Of a stretch of DNA of 6,713 nucleotides, positions 6,001 to 6,713 are shown one piece after another. The stretch is taken from assembly GCA_003510525.1 (NCBI GenBank), contig DOMD01000208.1:1-6713 (forward strand). The letters are read 5' to 3'. The DNA is from Candidatus Omnitrophota bacterium. Its GTDB lineage: Bacteria > Omnitrophota > Gorgyraeia > Gygaellales > UBA12090. The notes beneath the pieces were generated by a model. That model did not search any database. It had not been told where the DNA came from and worked only from the letters and a program-made list of their open reading frames with translations. Position 1 is the stretch's first letter; each line of letters opens with the position of its first letter. A program made the translations under genes and the position numbers.

Positions 6001-6713
6001 ATTATCCGATAAAATAATTCATTCAAGATATTTCGGTGAGGATGTTCCTCAAACAAGACGATATTCTCAAAAAGCCCTCTCCTTAGGCTTCCAGGATAAA
6101 TTTTATCGCGCAAGATTAAGGCCGAGGCCTTGTTGGGAATAAGCAGGTCCAGCCCTTTTATCCCCTGCCAAGCGCGCCTCAGCCGTTCCTGTCCGACCTT
6201 AGCAACATCGTGATAGAGGAAGCCACAGCGCAGATAAGGCAAGATGCCTTGTTTATTCAGGAACTTGACTATTTTAGAAAGCCGCTTAAACTCCTGGCAG
6301 GATATACCGGGGGCATCCTGGAATAAAGCGATGTCATATCTCTCCAGCCCCAGAAGCTTACGGCCCAGTCCGCGCTCAATGATATGCTTAATCAGAGAAA
6401 GGTTCCGCCTGCCGATAAGCGGAGCGGGGCTTATGTCATAGTTTGTTTCTTCCGGCTTCTGATATAAATAGCCGTAAATTTCCGGAAACAACTGTTTCAA
6501 CTCTTTCTCCCAGCTATTTGCCCTTTCCTTTAAGAATGGTTCGAAGGCCTCTACCATCTCAGCGGTATTGATATAAATCTTATCCTCGATAGCCTTGCGC
6601 CGGACGCGGGCCTCTGAAAATGAATATCCTTTTGTTTTTCTCTCCTTGCGGCCGATATTTAGGGCCGGGAATATCTCCTGCCAGCCATGCCAGCCTTCCA
6701 GGATAAAATCCAC
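1..6713 (-). CDS. Internal part of a giant multi-enzyme fusion protein (methyltransferase, tandem NAPRT, nicotinamidase)
   Basis: A single minus-strand frame stays open through the entire window: 2,237 complete codons (6713 to 3) without a stop, partial at both ends, so neither the start nor the ribosome binding site can be chosen. Recognisable domains lie in this one frame in the order HD-like, SAM methyltransferase, NAPRT core, NAPRT-like second copy, nicotinamidase and GNAT-like, separated by short linkers. Conserved motifs on both sides of each junction are in phase, so this is a real fusion and not several adjacent genes. The role visible in the sequence is NAD salvage from nicotinamide through nicotinate to nicotinate mononucleotide; the purpose of the other domains is unknown. 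I see no signal peptide or convincing membrane helix in this part. Enzymes of these families are normally separate proteins of roughly 200 to 550 residues. The frame and open reading are certain; the overall biological role is inferred. Confidence 0.97.
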   Translation of the reverse strand, partial: MDFILEGWHGWQEIFPALNIGRKERKTKGYSFSEARVRRKAIEDKIYINTAEMVEAFEPFLKERANSWEKELKQLFPEIYGYLYQKPEETNYDISPAPLIGRRNLSLIKHIIERGLGRKLLGLERYDIALFQDAPGISCQEFKRLSKIVKFLNKQGILPYLRCGFLYHDVAKVGQERLRRAWQGIKGLDLLIPNKASALILRDKIYPGSLRRGLFENIVLFEEHPHRNILNELFYRIIETRGLAGQWIRGEVTYEVFEDFTGWLRGHLYSLSAAFGCKDDLDQAARRISDTAYLFNFLDASSIREGLMDSRLNREFEEFFVDFRRVITPGNGKFLSSWQGLLLSRWDNFSSVGLRREYLKERLGRFRKERRDIDEPSEEIGRIIDSLSPQALAVFFDNIRYLQGWYVESATFGLMADAQIKVIALALSMAKRKELDMEKPFHINFFKLMRLLSSGRHEFDPYKTRILEAMLKDISLEDILLNTETAEPFDRESLSYQKKQPLGAVSMVIDGQKAISFDFSFSAEANKLLELIYMYEQSSLLRHQQALNMLLDLLGLRRDQFDRVGNQDTYMKAMASSWDDKARLLSYGKGPVWVDIGPADGPTLEIAQKLKCKKGIERILAIEISQEAIKALNKRKTEHNLSLITAVRGDACELRELLRKDGIASADTIVFSSVLHEIYSYSRKDGRLFNLDSVRDVLAEALLALSGGGRLLIRDGVIPEDGEEKQILELRGETNKEVFDYFVRHFPGRDLKAAYQVIDDDRQNQLWRIIIKRKDAMEFLFKLTWCWRPEFNPCTFWDEVKEQYGVLTRKGYLGLLYEIANEQCIDLKEIPLPKEEQSYLQPGYIKNLKGKSRLLDLAGNQVSLPDSNMMIVMEKTGPGITNRDVDEGALKHLHENTLAGLSQRLNKTSSSSVEEGIIATVNDLLDAQEIFRIRRQEEVYAYDYRMPVAPYRGDYILACGQYALCEYLKNFRLSDEDIALLGPTGLFDGDFLGYLGRMSFMGRAWMKPEGSLVRANEPVIRIEAPKIQLEIIKTAVKNILGFQSLIATKSSRIIWASRGRPVAEFGLRRAQGEAGLFASRSAFIAGAVSTSNVYAGKALGLPLSGTMAHSYVMSHLSELEAFRSFGRVYQDKKPVLLIDTYNTIEGAKKALIVAKELSARGKRLFAVRLDSGDLNAEAKAVRRIFDDAGYDGTKQYKILILASGDLDEYKIKELLEQDAPIDGFGVGTNMVTGGEQAILEGVFSRSALSNTAGLEEVILKQLKPQTSGDLFRIREYSLAQMSDKLDGFIRPVVTLSRPVNDRLIVQPDSNALKTDLYQLLMLQAYFKEGRINEPAVFDYFYRKAPEGGDYVISLGLDKILDYLEGLRPSQSDIEYLDSLGLFEADFLAYFKDFRFTGDVWALPEGSVVFPNEPILSIRAALPIAQYVETRILNIMNFQSLIATEVSRVSFVLKGVPFIENALAWAQGPANIEVSRSAFIAGAVGTTNIRSARIFGIPLEAPHKDLTAPVEDITANANFPAYFSLGPQIACGGKTSALGGVYKLSLVNGRPVIKKSGTKEKTTLPGKRMIYRIVNEYGWLTRVIQALEGEHIQGMMDKGEQVLSPRVHAFSRDKRIYPKEGLLLIKERAKREVLGLYYSSLAFADIDTQKGFMYINGGLYVPEAEKITDNLRYLTGSARRKGIPIISTCDTHVDGDPEFNIYSPHCVKGTESWDKIPETLAQGYNQQIFIEKNSLDVFDNPKVAKIFSLYEQVVVYGVATEVCVLKACLGLVKLGKEVYLVSDAIKAADQKAGEETLKELTGLGVRLVTTADVISNRIKRRLIRRKIKVELSAGLKDLQDKLIHELDIGVNYSEGASSCAVGEVVVLDVAGKNMVKLPVVKADGLSRQKKLSALRNLEEWLLYKGNVHAEHIQMIADYIDFLKDSAKAHEGLYFVFSLDGNSLEGWLDLNMATADGRDEYAVMEIAPWNRIISREGRRYLGLGHELRVFGIRKLLGIDQFLDSEAIRNKIVTLGHRDTDWDIFGYDISLFSVREYLREQEAAREKHIADYGIPRDSENKASSSIDMEEIIVNPDTGLNVRGLMGIVDGEGIKVRSTTKDLDNLDVLRYRRAIMEIILTYIVSGVKNHLNYEDIYRIFGGVKYRHNSDLFGEAKTLFLNKEAITIVSRAFQDSRDCLTIGDYIELMRFIENDLPHFPVEIVEPQPPRPDEEGAQKKILLTSSIKNPHRAIYIPGTDTNI
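3..722 (-). other. Unrecognised AT-richer tail of the window's ORF
   Basis: Residues 1998-2237. No catalytic family is recognised. The pieces seen are a charged helical part (VREYLREQEAAREKHIADYG, 2031-2050), a Ser-rich spacer (KASSSIDMEE), a stretch with DTGLNVRGLMGIVDGEGIKV that may be a small beta unit, a helical part with YRRAIMEIILTYIVSG (2107-2122), and a Pro-rich spacer (PQPPRPDEEGAQ, 2201-2212). After the spacer, KKILLTSSIKNPHRAIYIPG appears to open a further domain that continues beyond position 1. Positions 121-540 are about 36% G+C by hand count, against about 55% over 3361-3600, so base composition changes within the gene. Confidence 0.5.
723..1151 (-). other. Partial GNAT acetyltransferase-like segment
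   Basis: Residues 1855-1997. The stretch GWLDLNMATADGRDEYAVMEIAPWNR (1944-1969, given in two parts by its strands) reads as the central beta strands of a GNAT fold. It is followed by REGRRYLGLGHELRVFGI, in which Arg1977-x-x-Gly1980-x-Gly1982 fits the Q/R-x-x-G-x-G/A pyrophosphate-binding loop for acetyl-CoA, with a helix after it. The usual later strands with an Asn and a Tyr-x-x-x-Gly-Phe end are not clear, so the domain is either strongly diverged or shortened. Acceptor unknown. Similarity is by motif only, and a non-GNAT fold is possible. Confidence 0.5.
1152..1262 (-). other. Basic linker after the nicotinamidase
   Basis: Residues 1818-1854. It starts with a strongly basic stretch, KRRLIRRKIKVE (1818-1829), and continues with a short helical-looking part to about residue 1845. 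It joins the nicotinamidase to the GNAT-like segment. Nothing catalytic is visible. The basic run could contact nucleic acid or an acidic partner, but this is only a suggestion from composition. Confidence 0.45.
1263..1802 (-). other. Nicotinamidase domain (isochorismatase-fold hydrolase)
   Basis: Residues 1638-1817, close to the usual length of about 180-210 residues. Nicotinamidase hydrolyses nicotinamide to nicotinate and ammonia, giving the substrate of NAPRT. The catalytic triad is complete: Asp1646 in ADIDTQKGF, Lys1731 in FIEKNSLDVF, and the nucleophile Cys1762 in VVYGVATEVCV, where the preceding Val-Ala matches the place of the family's cis-peptide. The metal ligands of true nicotinamidases are present too: Asp1689 and His1691 in STCDTHVDGDPEF and His1704 in SPHCVKGTESW. 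The HCVKGT motif and the metal site favour nicotinamidase over other isochorismatase-family hydrolases. The end of the fold is visible in YLVSDAIKAADQ and GVRLVTTADV. It follows NAPRT-like domain B directly on the same chain, so product and substrate of consecutive steps are produced side by side. Confidence 0.93.
1803..2822 (-). other. Nicotinate phosphoribosyltransferase-like domain B (core-deleted copy)
   Basis: Residues 1298-1637. The N-terminal family motif is intact: LKTDLYQLLMLQAYFKEG (1312-1329), followed by DVWALPEGSVVFPNEPIL (1398-1415), the Gln-x-x-Glu-Thr helix (1425-1429) and NFQSLIATE (1436-1444). AFIAGAVGTTN (1477-1487) and FGIP (1494-1497) are recognisable. The sequence then jumps to a segment like the family's VGT region (YFSLGPQ, 1521-1527) and to TSALGGVYKLSL (1534-1545) with TLPGKRMIYR (1562-1571). 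About 100 residues are missing between FGIP and YFSLG, including the HSYV, DTYNT, RLDSGDL and SGDLDE motifs present in domain A. The EFGLRRAQG motif is also degraded (ENALAWAQG). Alone this copy cannot be a working NAPRT. It may complete domain A structurally, and it runs into the nicotinamidase with almost no linker. Confidence 0.9.
2823..3962 (-). other. Nicotinate phosphoribosyltransferase domain A (catalytic core copy)
   Basis: Residues 918-1297. NAPRT makes nicotinate mononucleotide from nicotinate and PRPP, driven by ATP, in the Preiss-Handler pathway. Family motifs seen in order: GFQSLIATK (1041-1049), EFGLRRAQG (1064-1072), SRSAFIAGAVSTSNVYAGK (1079-1097), GTMAHSYV (1105-1112) with the family's conserved His (1109), LLIDTYNTIEGAKKA (1136-1150), VRLDSGDL (1167-1174), ASGDLDE (1202-1208) and GFGVGTNMVT (1223-1232). 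The N-terminal part is diverged: NDLLDAQEIFRIR stands where the family has TDLYQLTMAQAY. The part after the VGT motif (residues 1233-1297) lacks the usual GGVYKL segment, so the copy looks incomplete at both ends while the core is intact. It is joined directly to a second NAPRT-like domain that supplies those missing parts. Confidence 0.93.
3963..4082 (-). other. Ser-rich interdomain linker between methyltransferase and NAPRT
   Basis: Residues 878-917. A hydrophilic stretch with the run TSSSSVEEG (residues 908-916) comes just before the first NAPRT-like domain. Its low hydrophobicity and poly-Ser suggest a flexible connection. A comparable Ser-rich piece (KASSSIDMEE, residues 2058-2067) and a Pro-rich one (PQPPRPDEEGAQ, 2201-2212) occur later, which suggests a modular chain with several flexible joints. 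Confidence 0.55.
4083..4991 (-). other. Class I SAM-dependent methyltransferase domain
   Basis: Residues 575-877. Rossmann-fold methyltransferase motifs occur in order: motif I GPVWVDIGPADGPT (residues 590-603), the SAM-binding loop in a D-x-G-x-x-x-G-like form; an acidic residue ending the second strand (Glu623 in ILAIEIS); RGDA (648-651) for the adenine-contacting region; DTIVFSSVLHEIYSY (667-681) as motif IV; and ALSGGGRLLIRDGV (704-717) for the late strand. A C-terminal extension follows with a Trp-rich stretch (KLTWCWRPEFNPCTFW, 782-797), EVKEQYGVL and PDSNMMIVMEK (865-875); from memory it resembles a family of bacterial methyltransferases of unknown substrate. It would transfer a methyl group from SAM to an unidentified acceptor. 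It lies directly before the NAD-salvage domains, but no motif ties it to nicotinate or nicotinamide. Confidence 0.85.
4992..5882 (-). other. Long helical region of unknown function before the methyltransferase
   Basis: Residues 278-574, about 300 residues with no motif I recognise. The composition is that of a folded, mainly alpha-helical, cytoplasmic protein: many Leu, Arg, Glu and Phe, few Gly-Pro runs, and no stretch hydrophobic enough to call a membrane segment. A short beta-like patch (GAVSMVIDGQKAISFDFSFS, residues 503-522) comes before a final helical part (residues 523-557) that leads into the methyltransferase. The last portion, with repeated Leu-Leu in SSLLRHQQALNMLLDLLGLR (residues 538-557), may be the helical N-terminal cap of the methyltransferase. 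It could be a scaffold or a domain too diverged to identify by eye. Confidence 0.5.
5883..6422 (-). other. HD-superfamily hydrolase-like region
   Basis: Residues 98-277. The sequence FLYHDVAKV (residues 165-173; His168-Asp169) matches the HD-x-[GA]-K signature of HD-domain metal-dependent phosphohydrolases. A possible earlier metal ligand is His110 in LIKHIIERG. Further on come IVLFEEHPHRN (His224, His226) and a segment around GQWIRGEVTYEVF (residues 245-257) that resembles the end of HD domains, where a downstream His and an Ile-x-x-Gly-Glu stretch are common. HD proteins hydrolyse nucleotides, cyclic dinucleotides or other phosphomonoesters, and the substrate cannot be told here. The match rests mainly on one short motif, so a degenerate or chance resemblance is possible. 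It is followed without a break by a long helical region. Confidence 0.45.
6423..6713 (-). other. Unrecognised N-terminal-side segment of the giant protein
   Basis: Residues 1-97 are rich in charged and aromatic residues and look helical, for example the Lys/Glu-rich stretch around residues 38-75. The first residues (VDFILEGWHGWQEIFPA) already read as the middle of a protein, so the gene continues upstream beyond 6713. I recognise no catalytic motif. It may be the lead-in to the HD-like region that follows, or the end of a domain outside the window. Confidence 0.5.

Noticed and set aside
5521..6441. Plus-strand open frames at 5521-5838, 5697-6017 and 6244-6441
   Set aside because: Two of them overlap each other in different frames and all are opposite the continuous minus-strand frame; no supporting start signals or family features.

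Overview
The whole window is the inside of one very long gene on the minus strand. Reading the reverse complement in the frame whose codons occupy plus-strand triplets starting at positions divisible by 3 (first complete codon 6713-6711, last 5-3) gives 2,237 consecutive sense codons with no stop. Neither the start nor the stop codon is inside the window, so the protein is longer than 2,237 residues. Residue numbers below count from position 6713 downwards. I see no intergenic space, RNA gene, mobile element, CRISPR array, promoter or terminator.

Layout from N to C, that is from high to low coordinates: an unrecognised segment (6713-6423); an HD-hydrolase-like region (6422-5883); a long, mostly helical unrecognised region (5882-4992); a class I SAM-dependent methyltransferase (4991-4083); a short Ser-rich linker (4082-3963); a nicotinate phosphoribosyltransferase (NAPRT) domain holding the catalytic core (3962-2823); a second NAPRT-like domain that keeps the N- and C-terminal parts but has lost about 100 residues of core (2822-1803); a nicotinamidase (isochorismatase-fold hydrolase) with all expected active-site residues (1802-1263); a linker (1262-1152); a partial GNAT-acetyltransferase-like segment (1151-723); and an unrecognised, more AT-rich tail (722-3).

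The centre of the protein encodes the first two steps of the Preiss-Handler NAD salvage route on one chain: nicotinamide to nicotinate (nicotinamidase), then nicotinate plus PRPP to nicotinate mononucleotide (NAPRT). The two NAPRT-like halves are degraded in complementary ways. The first has lost the N-terminal TDLYQ-type motif but keeps the phosphoribosyl and catalytic motifs; the second keeps TDLYQ and the C-terminal domain but lacks the core. They could form one active site as an intramolecular pseudo-dimer.

Organism: bacterial and probably uncultivated. Giant multi-domain ORFs of this kind are known from Candidatus Omnitrophota (PVC-related) and some other candidate phyla, so Omnitrophota is my best guess. 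It rests on gene architecture only and is held with moderate-to-low confidence. No signal peptide or clear membrane segment is visible and the recognised domains are cytoplasmic enzymes, so this part of the protein is probably cytosolic.
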